Shown piece after piece: positions 21,535 to 33,465 of a DNA stretch of 64,000 nt. The stretch covers positions 19,707,127 through 19,771,126 of the forward strand of contig JAKSZU010000026.1 of the NCBI GenBank assembly GCA_026018925.1, read 5' to 3'. Both the position numbers and the translations under genes were made by a program. This stretch comes from Tupaia tana. Its lineage: Eukaryota > Chordata > Mammalia > Scandentia > Tupaiidae. The notes under the pieces are model-generated. The model was not told where the DNA came from. It made no database searches and was given only the letters and a program-made list of their open reading frames with translations. How positions within the stretch are numbered: position 1 is the first letter of the stretch; every line of letters starts with the position of its first letter.

Positions 21535-23067
21535 CATCACAAACTTTATCAAGTACCCTCACACAACCCTGAGGTACCATTAGTTAATAAAAGGATTGAT
21601 TTCAAAGAAAACTGAACTATGACATGCTTGAACTATCACAGGTCATTCAAATGTGGACCGCAGGCTTGAACTCTTTGATACTGTTGGCTCTCCCCTACAG
21701 GACACTGTGATGTAACTGGAGACCACAAAGCCAGGCCCACCTCGCCACTCTGAGACCACGAAGAGGCCGGCCTCGCCCCTCTCCCTCCTCCCAGGAAGAA
21801 AGTGCGGGGCGGGAAGAGCAGGAGCCACTACACTCCTGTCTCAGCACGCCCTGAACCCCGTGGTCGGCCTTCCAGATAATCCTGCAGCGCGTACCTGGCA
21901 CAGATCCCCATAGCAACATTCTGCTACAAATACTGTAATAAAAGCCACGTAAGCAACCAGGCTGGCAGTCACTCCTTAGCTCAAGGACGCATGCACCCGC
22001 ACAGGACAGGGCCTGCGGTCCGCTCAGTTACGCTCGGAGCGGCTGGACTGGAAAACCGTGGCCGGTCTCGGGCTAGTTTCTCCCCATCCTCCCAGGTCCC
22101 CGCCACTCCCAACGGCCTCTCAAACTGCTAAATGCCCCTTGAGGTCGGCGAGCTCTAGGAGGACGCTGGCTCTATTCCGCATCTCCAAGCAGGCTGTTCC
22201 CGGAGCCCCAGAACCCCGCTTTCACTGCCTGCCTGCCAGACATCGCCATGTCAGCGCCCTGCCCACCCTCGCTCAGCCGCCCCACTCCTCCGGGCCTGCC
22301 TCTCCTGGCTCAGGTGGCTCTGGCCCGTCCTCCTTCTTCCTGCCCTTGCAGGGATCGTCACTCGCCTGGCAGCACTGTCTGGGCACATCGAGAGGGGCCG
22401 TGGGCACGAAAGTCCGGGACCGACACAACAGACAAGTCCACAGGAGGGTCTACCTCGAGGGAGGGACGAGGTCTGAGACCGAGAAGGCGGGGAGAGGGGA
22501 GGCCAGGCGGAGCCCTGGATGGCTGGGGAGGCAGGGGGTGGCCAGCCGGGGCTCCGCTGCTCCCTCCCAGAACCCCTTCACCTCCTCCGTGTCTGCCTCT
22601 TCTCCCCTTCCTAAGCCTCTTCACGCCTGCCCGGCCACAGGCCGCCGAGCCGACTGCGCCTCTGCTCTTCCAGAGCGAGCGGACGCTGCCTGCCTCCACC
22701 TCGCCCCGGGCTCACCCTGCTCACCCTGCCTCGGCCCTCTGCCCGATTTCCTGTCCCATCCCCACAGAGGACAGCCGCACCTGCTGGAAGTGGGCGGGGC
22801 TCGCTGGTCGGACCGGCCCCCTCCCGTGCTGGGCTCCTGCTGTCACCTCCTGGTTTGCTCTCTGCCCATCAGTCGCCAGCCAGGGCGGCGCAGAGACCAC
22901 GCGACACTCCTCAACGCGGAGGCCACACGGGAAGGTCCTGGGCTTGCTTCCCGTGACCCCGAGAGCTCCCTCAGCATGCCTGCCTGAGGCTGGGGTGGGC
23001 TGCAGAGGAAGAGGCTGCTGGGGTGTCTGTCTCCTCTTCTCCATCCTCCCTCTCATGGAGATCCATT
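21535..23067. other. GC-rich unique stretch, no gene supported
   Basis: Contains overlapping + frames (22058-22987 and 22248-23288). Their translations are Pro/Ser/Arg-rich, the second runs into the SINE at 23068, and no known domain is recognised. It would be VPS37B intron 1 in the corrected order. Confidence 0.5.
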
Positions 23068-23700
23068 CCTTTTTTTGGAGAGGTTTTTGCTATAGGGCAC
23101 GTGTGCTCACCAGACAGAGACAGACAGAAAGCGAGAAATCAACCCCCAGGGGGATGGCCACGCCACAAGCCCTTCTCCTCCATTCTCCTCTCGGGATCTT
23201 GGGCACGCGCACACTCGCCCGGCGTGAGTTTAAGTTACCAGGTCTGGGGCTCGACCACGGTCGACTACGTGGGAGTCCAGCGACATAGCCATTACGCCAA
23301 CTGCTGGTCCCAGAAGCAGTAAACTTTGAAAGATCCTACGTGGAGAAATACACACGGGCCAGCCCACGGCACGGTGGCGAGGGCCGCTGGACTCCACACA
23401 GCTCACAGCGCAGACCTGGTGGCTTGAGAGACACCGCGGGCACGTGTGCGTGGGAGCCCGAACTCTCCAGAGGAGACTGGAGAAGAGACTGCTGCGTGGG
23501 CGTGCCCGAGGGGTGCTTTCACACTCTACCTCCCCCACCCTGCCAGCCAACAATCCCTTCTCCTCCACTCTCCTCTCGGGACCTTGGGCACGTGCGGGCA
23601 CACCCGCCCAGCGTGAGTTCAAGCCACTGGGCCCGGGACGCGAACCGCAGTTGACTACATGGGAGTCCAGCGACATAGCCGCACGCTAACTGCTGGTCCC
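23068..23700. repeat. Three SINEs
   Basis: 23068-23312 long class (-, complete); about 23354-23530 diverged long class (+); 23550-23700 5' part of a long-class copy (-, tail missing). Confidence 0.8.
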
Positions 23701-23829
23701 GTGGTAACTTCCTTTCTCGCGGCTCACGCACCTATCAAAGTCCACCCCTGCTAGAAACGCAGTCTACTGAGCGCAACTTTGCTCCTGGTTTTCAATGCCG
23801 TTTATAGTGCCCATTTGGCTTTCTTATTC

Positions 23830-23990
23830 TCTTTCTAAAAACTTGTGGTAAAATCTACGTAACGTGTAATTCACCATGTGACCATTTCCAAGCGTGCGAG
23901 CCATGGCGTCCAGGACGCCCACACTCCTGGCCTGTCCCCACCTCCGCCTGCAGGACTCCTCTTCCCAGTCGGGCACTGTGGCCAGTCCGG
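23830..23990 (+). repeat. L1 3'-end fragment (old)
   Basis: Resembles the conserved L1 3' region (TTGTGGTAAAATCTACGTAA, then CACCATGTGACCATTTCCAA), diverged. Confidence 0.5.
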
Positions 23991-26522
23991 ATTACTCCCG
24001 GCTGCAGCATGGGGATTACGCCCTGCTGTTTCCGCCCTCCTCCCGGGAGGCCTGGGACTGACACAGGATCCCCGTTCGGGCACGCGGCGCACGGCTCCTC
24101 GGCCCCGGCGTGACTACCCTCCGAGCCCGCTCCTGCGAGGCCGCGGCTAAGCCTAAGCGGCTTACAGACTCACCTCACCTGACCCCGCCCCTGTGCCGTA
24201 GGTTACTGTTATCACCCCTTTATTTCCTAGGAGGAAGCAGCAGCTGTAAGGACTGAGCGCTTGCCAGAGGTCACACTGCTGGTACGGACAGCCAGCCCTG
24301 ACGCCAACCACTGCGCCCCACCACCCCGTACTTCAGTAAAAGCCGAAGGGCAATCTGGAGGAAGGAGAGTGGACCAAGTGTCACCTAAGCCAGTCCAACT
24401 CCGAAAAGCTCTTCTTAAAGGGAGGTGGGCATCCCCTACCGACCGCTTCCTCGGTGCCACGCACGCCTTCACCTGCTAGGACACCCGGCCTGGTGGGGAC
24501 CTCTGCGCAGACGCCGCTCCCACCTCAGCCTTCAGTGGGACCAAAGCACGGACATTTAGTAACTTAAACCAGGGCTCACAACCCTTAGCTATGTTCTTGT
24601 CATCAAATCTTATGCCTCCTTTAAAGCGAGAAGATAAAATGAGATGAAGCTGCATTTCAGAAGCTCTTCCTGGCCACCATCATTTATTACTATTATTATT
24701 TAATAATAGAAACTTAGTCTCTCACGTGTCTAGACGTTGGGGCAGTTATTTCTGACTCAGGAGATCAATGGGCCCGTGGAAGAGAAGCTGAAAATACAAA
24801 GTCAAAGCTTTCCCACAAACGGGGGCGACGGGACACCACGGGGAGAAAAACTCCAGCGGTTCCACGCTCGAGAGTTCAAACCCGCTTCTACCGCCCACGT
24901 CCTGCCAGCACCGTGAGTTCAGAGCCGCTGCTGGCCCCACAGCAAGGTCAGTACATTTTAATGAGCCATTATGATTCACAAGGCCCAGCGCCCCACACAC
25001 ACAAATCACACCCGAACACGCCTTAGGGAAACAGCTTCGTCCAAACCCGAGGCTTCCCGTTCCGCCCAGCAAGCCTTTCAGACCTGCGGGATTTTTGCAT
25101 ACGAGCATTTTCGCTCACCACAGGGACAAAGATCCTGAATGTGAATCCTCGGTGGCACCATCAGTTCGCAGGACCCCATCCGATGGCCTCAAAGCACTCT
25201 GGAGAAGGGACCTAAGAGGTCCTGTGGGGTTGCTTCATCCCCCAAACCACAGTTCCTTTTAAGGGAGTGCCCGCGAGTCCGACAGGGTTAACGTGGACAG
25301 AGAAAGGCGCATTCCACTGCCATGTAAAAATAACCTTAAATACAAATAAAAACCCGTGCCCGTGAAACGTCAGCCCGCAGCAGAGGAAGACAGTAAGATC
25401 GGTCAAGGACAGACTGATTCAGGAACTGCACATCGGACAGAAGGAACTGAAAAAACCTAACACGCACGCTCAGAAGATGAGAATGTCTACACTGCCAACA
25501 TCTGAACATCTTCTAGTGCTAGAACTGCACAGCGCAGTGAAAACAATGTAGCTCTGCAAACCGCAGCAGCGTTCAGGACCTCGCCACACTTCCCACTGCC
25601 ACAAAGTATCCCCTCCGGCTTGCAGAAGCCTCACTCTACAATTTCAAACACTTCCCTCTGCCAATTAAACCAAACAAAAAAAGGCCCTGGGTTTAGGTTA
25701 GGAGACTCCAGGCCGTGCGAGGCTTGTTCCACTTACCAGCTCAGCCTGGGCCTTGGAGACAGGATCATTTGGACCAGAGAACAGTACAATGTTGCCTATG
25801 TTAATAGCAAATCAAGATTTACTTAAAATTCTTCAAATGAGACCCTATTAACTTGTCAGGACGAACGACAAGTGATTTTGAATCACTGTCCTGACTATTG
25901 ACACGAGCCCGGATAGGGTTTGACAGGCATGTGTCACCTGACCCTCGCACCCACCCCAGGAGACCCTGTCATCCTAACAGATGCTCAGAGAGGCCAACCG
26001 CCCTGCCGGCAGACACAGAGCTGGGGCGCAGCCAGGCCCATCTGCTGTGTATGTGATCCCAAAGCCTGAAAGTTCTTCAACACCCTGCCGTAACGTCCTG
26101 TTTGGTCAAGGGTAGGCAGTTCAAACTATGTCCTCTCACTGTGTCTCGCCACCACCCCCCCAACCGACACACAACTTGGGCAGGTGAGTCGGAAGGTCCG
26201 AAATTTGGGTGGCTCATGTTACACCATTTATTTTAGAAACACACCGCCCAGGACCAGGGCAACAGGATCTGCAAAGTGTGCCCCTTGGCAGGGTGAGCTG
26301 ACCAAGGTTATGTTGTTTTTTAGAGTCAGTTTCCTTGTTTTATAAGCTCTACACCCAGAAAGCAAACTCCAGCTGGGCAATTTCACTCGAATTATCTGGT
26401 CCCACCGGTCTCTCCTCGCTATTCCTCGGAGGGTGCTCTGCTACGAAGACCACTTGTACTTAAAGACAAAAGCCCAAAACCCCTCTACATTTATCTGCTT
26501 TTCCCTTTAAGGAAAAACCCCA
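23991..26522. other. Repeat-poor unique stretch with MIR relics
   Basis: MIR-like cores occur near 24195-24320 (CCAGAGGTCACACTGCTGG) and 25975-26045. Most of 24.5-26.4 kb lacks SINEs. Open frames on either strand are short and without known domains. Confidence 0.45.
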
Positions 26523-26695
26523 GGTTCGGGGCGTAGTGGCCGAAGGCGCTGGAACTCCCACATGGGGGATAACGGTTCGAGTCCCAGACCTGGCGATTTG
26601 CCTTCTCACTCTCTCTCTCTCTCACTCTGCTCCTCTCTGGTCAAATAAATAAATAAATAAAGTTAAATAAAATAATTCTTAAAAAAAAAAAAAAA
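26523..26695 (+). repeat. Short-class SINE
   Basis: Head with AACGGTTCGAGTCCCAGACC, (CT)n, TCTGGTCAAATAAATAAATA and a poly-A end. Confidence 0.85.
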
Positions 26696-28118
26696 ACCCA
26701 AAGACCCAGGTTCTTAGGTAGAGGAGCCGAGTGACGCTGTCCCTAACAGCCTCAGAGTCACAACCACCCTGACCCTTCCACAATCCTCTACTCCACTAAA
26801 AGGAGTTGATTTCTATTAATGGTTCACCAGTACAGTGACAGGACTCCCTTCACCTACACCAAAATAACTCCTAGGTGGTGTTCCCCACTAGAAAATAGAC
26901 CTACTGCTTTAATACTGAACCAGAGAGGCCCTGCTGACAACCAACAAGGGTCTCCCAGCAACTGAGAAGCAGGGACAGAGCAAAGACTCTTTCCTTGGAA
27001 ACACGTAACTCTCATTCAGTCGGGAAAGAAGGAGTTTGTCACTTATTATTCCCTGACATGCAAAGCACCACACGGAGACCATAAATGGGGTGCACCGCAT
27101 CTCAGAGCACGCCGTGTCAAGTGACGGCCGGGAATACAAGGGGTGTATTAATGGAGAGCCCGAGCCGGCTGGCCACAGTGGGCTCTCTGTGGCTCTGCAC
27201 AATGATCCGTTGAGGGTTTTCCAGGGACTGTGAGTGTGCAGCCTGCACACCAGCCCCTTTGCAGGGGGCCGGCTGGGAGAGACAGCCGAGAGCCCCCTCC
27301 CAGCCCGGCGTGGGAAGGCTTAGCCCGGGAGACAAAGGCGGAGAGTGGGAGGTGGGCTGGGGAGCTGGCACAGCCTGGTCACCCGCCCGAGGGGACCAGA
27401 CTTTCAGAGTCCAAACCGTGGGCGACGTGGGGCAAGGAGGACGCCCACACTGCCAATCGGCGAGGGCAGTCGGTGAGGGCTGGGAGCAGACAAACCACGT
27501 CCGAGACACGAGGCCGCTGCGGAGCGGGCAGGGCTCCCCGGGGCTGTGGGTGGGGGCAGGCGGGCAGCCCCCCTCCAGGATCTCCCACAAACAGCCCAGA
27601 ACTGCGCGGCCCAGGGGGTGAGCCCAGGGGGTGAGCCCGGGCAGTGGCTGCCACACTCCAATCCCCGCACGCCCTCCTCCAGGAAGGGGCGCAACTTCTA
27701 CAGAAAGGGGTCCTGCTGCCAGCTCGGCCCACGGGCCCAGGAGCAGGGCCCCAGGGGAGCTGCGGCGGCCGGCGGGGCCCCCCAGCACTCGGGACCCCTC
27801 GGCTACACGGGCCCTTCAACCTCACCCGGTCACCCCCGCGCTCCAACCTCGGGGGCCCCGACCCTCGAGCCCCTCTGAGCGGCTCCCGACTCAGCTCCGC
27901 CCGGAGGCCCGCAAGCCGTCCCGGGACTCGCACTCTCCAGCCCCCCAGAGCTGACTCGCTCCCCGACGCCCCGACCCGGCCCGGCCCGAACGTGCCAGCC
28001 GCTCTAGCCCTCGGCTCCCGCAGACCTCCGCCCGCCGAGCCGATCCCGAGCGCCGCCGGGTCCACATCCCCTTCCCAGACGCTGATCCGGCGGCCCTCGG
28101 CCCGGCCGCGGCGCTCAC
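26696..28118. other. VPS37B: VPS37B intron 1 next to exon 1
   Basis: Unique sequence that becomes CpG-rich from about 27.65 kb toward the exon 1 donor at 28118. The long open frames on both strands in the CpG island are composition effects. Confidence 0.55.
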
Positions 28119-28229
28119 CTCCTCCATGCCCTGCACCATGGCGGCCAGCTGGCCCTCGTCCTCCAGCAGCTCGTTGAGCTGCACCAGCGACAGCCCCGCG
28201 AACCGGGCTTCGCTCCCGGCGCCCGCCAT
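28119..28229 (-). CDS. VPS37B: VPS37B exon 1 (start codon and first 37 residues)
   Basis: This first coding exon reads from the ATG at 28229-28227 through 37 codons (starts MAGAGSEARFAGLSLVQLNE, ends MVQGMEE) to a GTGAGC donor starting at 28118. It ends in phase 0, matching the phase-0 start of exon 2 at 2336 on the other strand. The start has G at -3 and G at +4, a good Kozak context, and sits in a CpG island. The N-terminal residues match the known mammalian VPS37B start almost exactly. There is no exon 2 downstream on this strand between here and the gap at 13132. The exon is therefore the 5' end of a gene whose remainder is assembled in inverted orientation. Confidence 0.95.
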
Positions 28230-28520
28230 GCCCGCGTCTGCCGCCGCCGCCGCTCCGGCCGCCAGGCTCCGCCGACCGGAAGCGCCGCCCTCAAGGCCCG
28301 CCCCCTGCGGGGGGGCACGTGACGCCAGCCGGGGGCCGTGACGTCATCATCGCGCGGGCGGGCGGACGTGACGTCGCGGGCTGCTGGTCTGGCAGGTGAG
28401 GACAGCCGGGATCGGCTAAGAGGAGGGGGACAGGCCTGTGACGCATTGGGCGCCTGGATGACGTCACCGCGTCACCAGAACGTGCGTCGTGACGTCAGAG
28501 AGCGGTCCCCGCTGAAGGAG
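28230..28520 (-). promoter_or_regulatory. VPS37B: VPS37B CpG-island promoter with CRE palindromes
   Basis: This lies just upstream (to the right) of the VPS37B ATG and is CpG-dense, with no TATA box seen. Perfect CRE palindromes TGACGTCA occur at 28339-28346, 28459-28466 and 28490-28497, with TGACGTCG at 28369-28376. A GC box (CCCGCCCC) sits near 28297-28304, an E-box (GGCACGTGAC, core 28316-28321) and a reverse CCAAT at 28445-28449. These motifs are seen directly. Their use by ATF/CREB, SP1, USF/TFE-type or NF-Y factors is inference from known motif preferences. The transcription start is not determined; the CpG-rich zone extends into exon 1 and the start of intron 1 (to about 27.65 kb). Confidence 0.8.
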
Positions 28521-29749
28521 GAGAGGACGCAGGCGAGGAAAGGCCCAGGCTGACCCAGGGAACCCCGGGGGAGGGAACTTTGTGGGGCGACAGCCCCAGG
28601 TGCCGCCGGGCCCCGTGCGGTGGCGGAGTCGCTGCCGGGCATGGACAGGCCTCGATCCCGGCTGGTCACGCTGCAGGGCCGGCGGGCGGACATGGAGCCG
28701 CGGGCCCGGCCTAAGGGAGCCAGCCCGGACACAGACCAGCGAAAGCAGCGCGGTGGGGACACGCGGGGACAGCAGAGGACTCCGTGTCCAAGGCCGAGGA
28801 CAGACGACCCTCGTGGAGAGCGGCAGGCGCTGGCGCGCTCGGGGAAGAGGGTCTCCGGAGACCTGGAGGGGGAGGCGGCAGCCGCGTTCCGCCCGCAGGA
28901 CTGGCCGAGGCCCGCAGGACGGCAGAGAGCCCGCCCGGCTGAGCCGTGACCGAGGCTGGAGGCCCCCGCAGGAGGCGCCACACCCGGCCCAGCTGCACTC
29001 GGACACGACCTGTTTTTGGGGGCGCTCGCTCAGCCTCCCCAGCCCTCCGGGAGCCCCTTGAGACCCAGGAGTCAGAGAACTCGGCCTGTGTGCAGCGGAA
29101 CCTGCAGCGTTGTGTTCCAGTCAGGAAGCTGGAGGCTCGGCTAACCTTGAGTCCCCTGTGTTCCACGTGGGGAAACCGAGGCCCTGGGAGGAGACGTTCT
29201 GTTGGTCTTGGTTTTTCCCAACATCAAGTAACTGGCAGGTCTCCTGGCTGCCATCCACCATGCTGGCCTCCTACCGCACTGAGCTCGCTGCATGGCTGGG
29301 CCCCCAGACAGTGCGGCCATTCAGCCAGCGCTCATTATCTGACTGCAGGCTTTGTGTACGAAGATGCGTCCGCAGGCAAGCCGCAGAACAGAAGGTCTGG
29401 TCATCCGCCCGGACGTCAGGCTGGGCTGCAGACCTGCTTTCTCTCCTGCCAGCGCATTGGACTAAGGCACACACGTGTAGGAAATGTGGCCCCGTTGGAC
29501 TGACAGCGGTGAGGGTCCCCACGTCCACTAGAAAACAGTGGGGCGAGTGGTGCATGCCCAGTTTCCTGACCAGCCCGACGGCTCTGAAAGGGAATTGTGG
29601 TACGGTAAGCCCCTGGGGAGGGTGCTCCCGGCGCTCCCTCTAGCACACTATCATAAATCAAATAAACGAAACTAAACAAAAATTTAAAAAAGTTAAATTA
29701 GAGGACGTGATTCATTACCTGGAAGCAAAGCGTTTCACTGAGTTCAGAA
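28521..29749. other. Upstream flank of the VPS37B promoter, no gene recognised
   Basis: GC-rich sequence grading to ordinary composition. Overlapping Arg/Pro-rich frames (28464-29166) have no known similarity. A weak MIR-like GGGGAAACCGAGGCCCTGGG is at about 29170-29189. Confidence 0.5.
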
Positions 29750-30388
29750 AGGGCTCTGTGAATGGTTAAGGCAGCTGGGTCCCACATGTCCGACCCCTCG
29801 GTTTAAGTTCTGGACCTGGCGACCTGTGCATGGGCCCCACACCCCAATGGGAGGAGGAATGGAGGAGCAGGGACTGCAGAGCTACCACACACCTTTGGGG
29901 GATGCTTTTTCCCTCTCCCTCTGTCTCTGGCAAGTTCAGGTGCTCTCTGGCAAAAAAGAAAAAAAAGTGGGAAGGCCACTCGATAGTTTTTTTTTTTTTT
30001 CCCTTTTAGATTATGCTTGCTCAAGGATGATAGCCCCAAAATTATAAGATTGATAGATTAAAAAAAGGAGAAGAAAGAGATGGCTGGGGCAGCTACTGAT
30101 GCTGTGATAGAGGCGGCTGGATCCCACATGGCTGACTGCACAGTTCAAGTCCCAGACCCAGCAGTATGAAAAACACTCCAGGGACCTCAGATGGCATAGT
30201 GGTGCCATTGCTGGACCCGCAGCTTGAAACTCACGACAGGTGCGTGTGCGTGCGTGCCTAAAATCCAAAGAGGAGAATGGAGAAGGGATTGCAGCGTGAT
30301 CCCCCCTGGGCAATAATTTCTCGCTTTCTGATTCTGTCTCTGAGGAGTACATGTGCCCTATACAAAAACCTCTCAAAAAGAAAAAAGA
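29750..30388 (+). repeat. Three SINE copies
   Basis: 29750-29965 long class (diverged); about 30086-30175 head only (GATCCCACATGG variant); about 30180-30388 long class with a deleted head. Confidence 0.7.
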
Positions 30389-31819
30389 AAGAGAAATAGT
30401 AGGTGTATTTCACAAATTCTCACCTATGAGATTTAAGATGTCTAAAAATTTCTCTCAGTCTTCACAGAAGAGGAAAATAAGGTTAGGGGTCAGGACATGT
30501 CAGACCAGAAAGGGGTGACATGATTGGGCCAAGAACAAACCCAGGAACGAGCCTGGTTTCTGGATGACACACCTGCGTCCAGTGACCTCTGACACAGTCT
30601 AAATGACACGCACCCAGCTTTGCCCGGTCCTTTGTGAACGCTTCTCAGACCCGTTTCCTGCACTGACCTATTCGAGTCACACACCACTTCCTTTGTCAAA
30701 CAGAGCAAGCCCCAGAAGCCTCTTGTTTTCTCTGCTCCAAAAGCTTCTCACCATTCGCTAAAGCGGTTGAGAGGAGAAGTGACCCCGGTGTCGAGGTGCC
30801 GATTGGACGCCCGGTGGACGTGGCCTTTTTCCTCCCTTTTGGGCTCCCCTGCACACCTCTGCCCGTCGGCACTGCCTGTGGGTTCGCCGGGATTTTGCTC
30901 TGGTGGAGCTAGGCTGGCATGTGTGCCTGCCGGGGCTTCTCAATGGGAGCATTGTCACCGAGCAACAAGTCTCCTGTTATACAAAATCAGGAACCGTGTA
31001 GAAAGCCCATGTTAAAAAAATAAATAAATAAATAAGCCACACACAGAGTTGAACCTTCACATCGTCCAGTCTCGGGATCAGAATTCTTCCTCTCCGATGG
31101 ACGCTGGTAGAATGTTTTCCAGTTTGACAGGCTGGAAGAAAACTTGATGACTTGATGGAAAAGTGTCCCAGGTATACTCTATACAGCTACGGGTGACACT
31201 GGAGGAATTACCGCCAGGCTGTCAGGTGGGACAGCCACACCCGTCTCAAATGCCTGACGTCACCACTGTGGTCACTGTCATATACCAACACCGACGTGCC
31301 CCAGATGCCCTACGTGCTAGTCACTGAGAAGAAAAACATTGTTTGAGCCCTGCTTTGTCTGGTGAGAGACGATCTGTCAATACAGGGCAAAGTTTCTCCA
31401 GTGGATTTAAGGCTCATGGTATATCGATGTGTAATGCAGGGGGAGGATGTGAGAGGCTGATGCTTTGGTGTGAGGTTTGGCTCTTTTAATCATTGTATTT
31501 TCCTTTGTTTAGTTTTGTGCTCCCATGGGGGGGTCAGTGTGATGAACGATTTATAATTTCAGGTACACGACGGAGACAGCAAGGAAGACTGGCAAGCGTC
31601 CGTGTGCTCACCGAGTCAGGGCGAAGCAGCACAGAGGGGGCGGAAGACCCGCGGTGTCTACCCTGCCTCTCAGCGCCGTGTCCTCTGTCCCTCTCTGGAA
31701 GGTAGCTGCTGTCATACTTGTCATTTTACCTTCTACGTGTGCAGCCGTGAACTATAAAAACAATAACACACACGGACGTGTGTCCTTCTGCCACGTGCTT
31801 TATTTACTTAAGGTTTATT
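30389..31819. other. Unique sequence, no gene recognised
   Basis: No SINE, exon or RNA gene recognised. A short (TAAA)n run lies at about 31014-31034. Confidence 0.5.
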
Positions 31820-31839
31820 TGCTTCTGTCTTTGTTTTTG

Positions 31840-32836
31840 TTTTCCATTCTTTCCAAGTTTTATTCAAAAAGAAAGAAAAGGGGTCTGTGTGGGGGGCTGA
31901 AGTGGTCCGGGACAAGTTACCATCACCCTGACAGCGAGGTACTCTGTGGGCAGGAAGGACAGGGACCCAGTTGGGTACGTGCATCCATTTCTCCACGGCA
32001 CACCTTGAAAACCTGGCGAATCCTGCCCAGCGTGGGAGCGTGGGACGGCTTACACTGGAACAGTGCCCCAAAGGAGTTCTAAATCTGACTCCATCTCCTG
32101 TTTATCCTCTCCTTCCCGTTCTTTTTCTTCTTCTCGCGCTCAGCTTTGGCTTCTTCTTCCTCGTGGTTTTTGATCAACTGCTCCACCTCCTTCTGTTTGA
32201 GAATTCTGGTCACCGCGGCAGTTTCCACTTTTCCAGCAGTTTACTCACACCCACGGTCGTACTTAGGATGTTGACAGCTCAGGCAAGGGCCGACTCAAAG
32301 CCATTTCTCCTTCTCCGTCGTTTTGTTCCAACACTGACCCAGCTGCGGCGCCGTGGTATCCAATCGTGTGGCTTTCCAGCCCCCGTAATTCCCACTAGGG
32401 TCACTCTGACAGAGCCAAAAGCCACAGTGCTTGTCCCAGCCAAGAACACCCACGGGACGTCTTCCTCCAAACTGTGTGTAAGCTGTTCGATCTCACCCCA
32501 CGCCGCAGCCACTGCTCACGAGGAATGGCTCCTGGTACTGCGGTCAGGCCTCTGAGCAGCGAGCCTCAGTCCGGTAGTGGGGACGCTGGCGTCGGAGGGG
32601 ACACCTGCCACGCTGCAAGCCATGTGCTCGCTGAGGTTATAAATCTTTTCAGGAGAAAAGACTTCATCCAGAAGCTTGTGGATGTCGCATCTCTCAGCTG
32701 CAAGCAAACCCTGTCGTTTGCTAAAATTCCCAGACAGGTGCCCCCATGTCCAATAGCTTCCATGGCACATTTAACTTGGGATAAGCGACTTCTGGAGGAA
32801 AGACAGTGGTGAGATGGAGCCATACCTTCAAGACGT
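31840..32836 (-). pseudogene. PSMA4: Processed pseudogene of proteasome subunit alpha type-4
   Basis: An intronless, decayed copy of the 20S proteasome alpha subunit PSMA4. Recognisable blocks in order on - are: [19 protein letters not shown] near 32770, then [20 protein letters not shown] and MACSVAGV near 32680-32600 in another frame, [14 protein letters not shown] near 32410-32370, and [20 protein letters not shown] near 32200-32130. The start codon is ACG (32836), the third codon is TGA, and several frameshifts separate the blocks. The normal stop is changed to CAG (32100-32098). Downstream sequence looks like the parent 3' UTR, with AATAAA near 31855-31864 followed by an A-rich tail toward 31820. 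Lack of introns plus an A-rich tail indicates L1-mediated retroposition. It is not expected to be functional. Confidence 0.9.
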
Positions 32837-32944
32837 GTTTGGTGAACTTTGTATAATAACGGAGGGGAGGCACTGAAGAGTCGTGATCTACACTGAGTGC
32901 TTTACTGCACAGAAGAGAAACCCTGCTTCCTTTTTAAAAAAGAG

Positions 32945-33397
32945 TTTTGTTGTTGTTGGTGTTTTGTTTGCTACAGGACGTATGTACTAGCTACAGAGAC
33001 AGAAAGCGAGAATCACCCCCCTGGGAGATGGCCACGCCGCAATCCATTTTCCTTCCTTCTCCTCTTGGGATTTTGGGCACGCATGCACATGTGCCTGGCG
33101 TGAATTTTAAGCCACCAGGCCGAGGACTCGAACCACGGTCAATTAGGTGGGAGTCCAGCCACATAACCATTAAGCCATCTACTCGTCCCACTTCCTTCTC
33201 TTAGGAGAGACAGAGACAGCACTCCCACAGGGTCCCTACACTGTGCTCCACCCACAACAGAGCCAGCCCCCAATCAGACACATGTGTACCCAGCGTGTTC
33301 TGGAAGTTCCTGGGCCTGAACTCAGAACTTTCCCACATGGGTCAGCCTGGCGGGGCCCTGCGCTATCGCTGCACCACTGTCCGTCCTGCCTTGGTTT
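32945..33397 (-). repeat. Long-class SINE and a different tRNA-like SINE
   Basis: 32945-33190 is a long-class - copy. About 33195-33397 belongs to the same separate family as 20980-21190 (CGCTATCGCTGCACCACTGT end). Confidence 0.7.
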
Positions 33398-33465
33398 TTC
33401 AGTCCACATTAAGTTTCTGAGATGGGTCCTTTTTGATTCATACTGTTTAAAACATCTATTTTTTC

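Noticed and set aside
22058-23288. 309- and 346-codon + frames
   Set aside because: Overlapping GC-rich frames without a domain; the longer one ends inside a SINE.
28464-29166. Arg/Pro-rich frames beside the VPS37B promoter
   Set aside because: Open on both strands because of CpG-island composition; no similarity.
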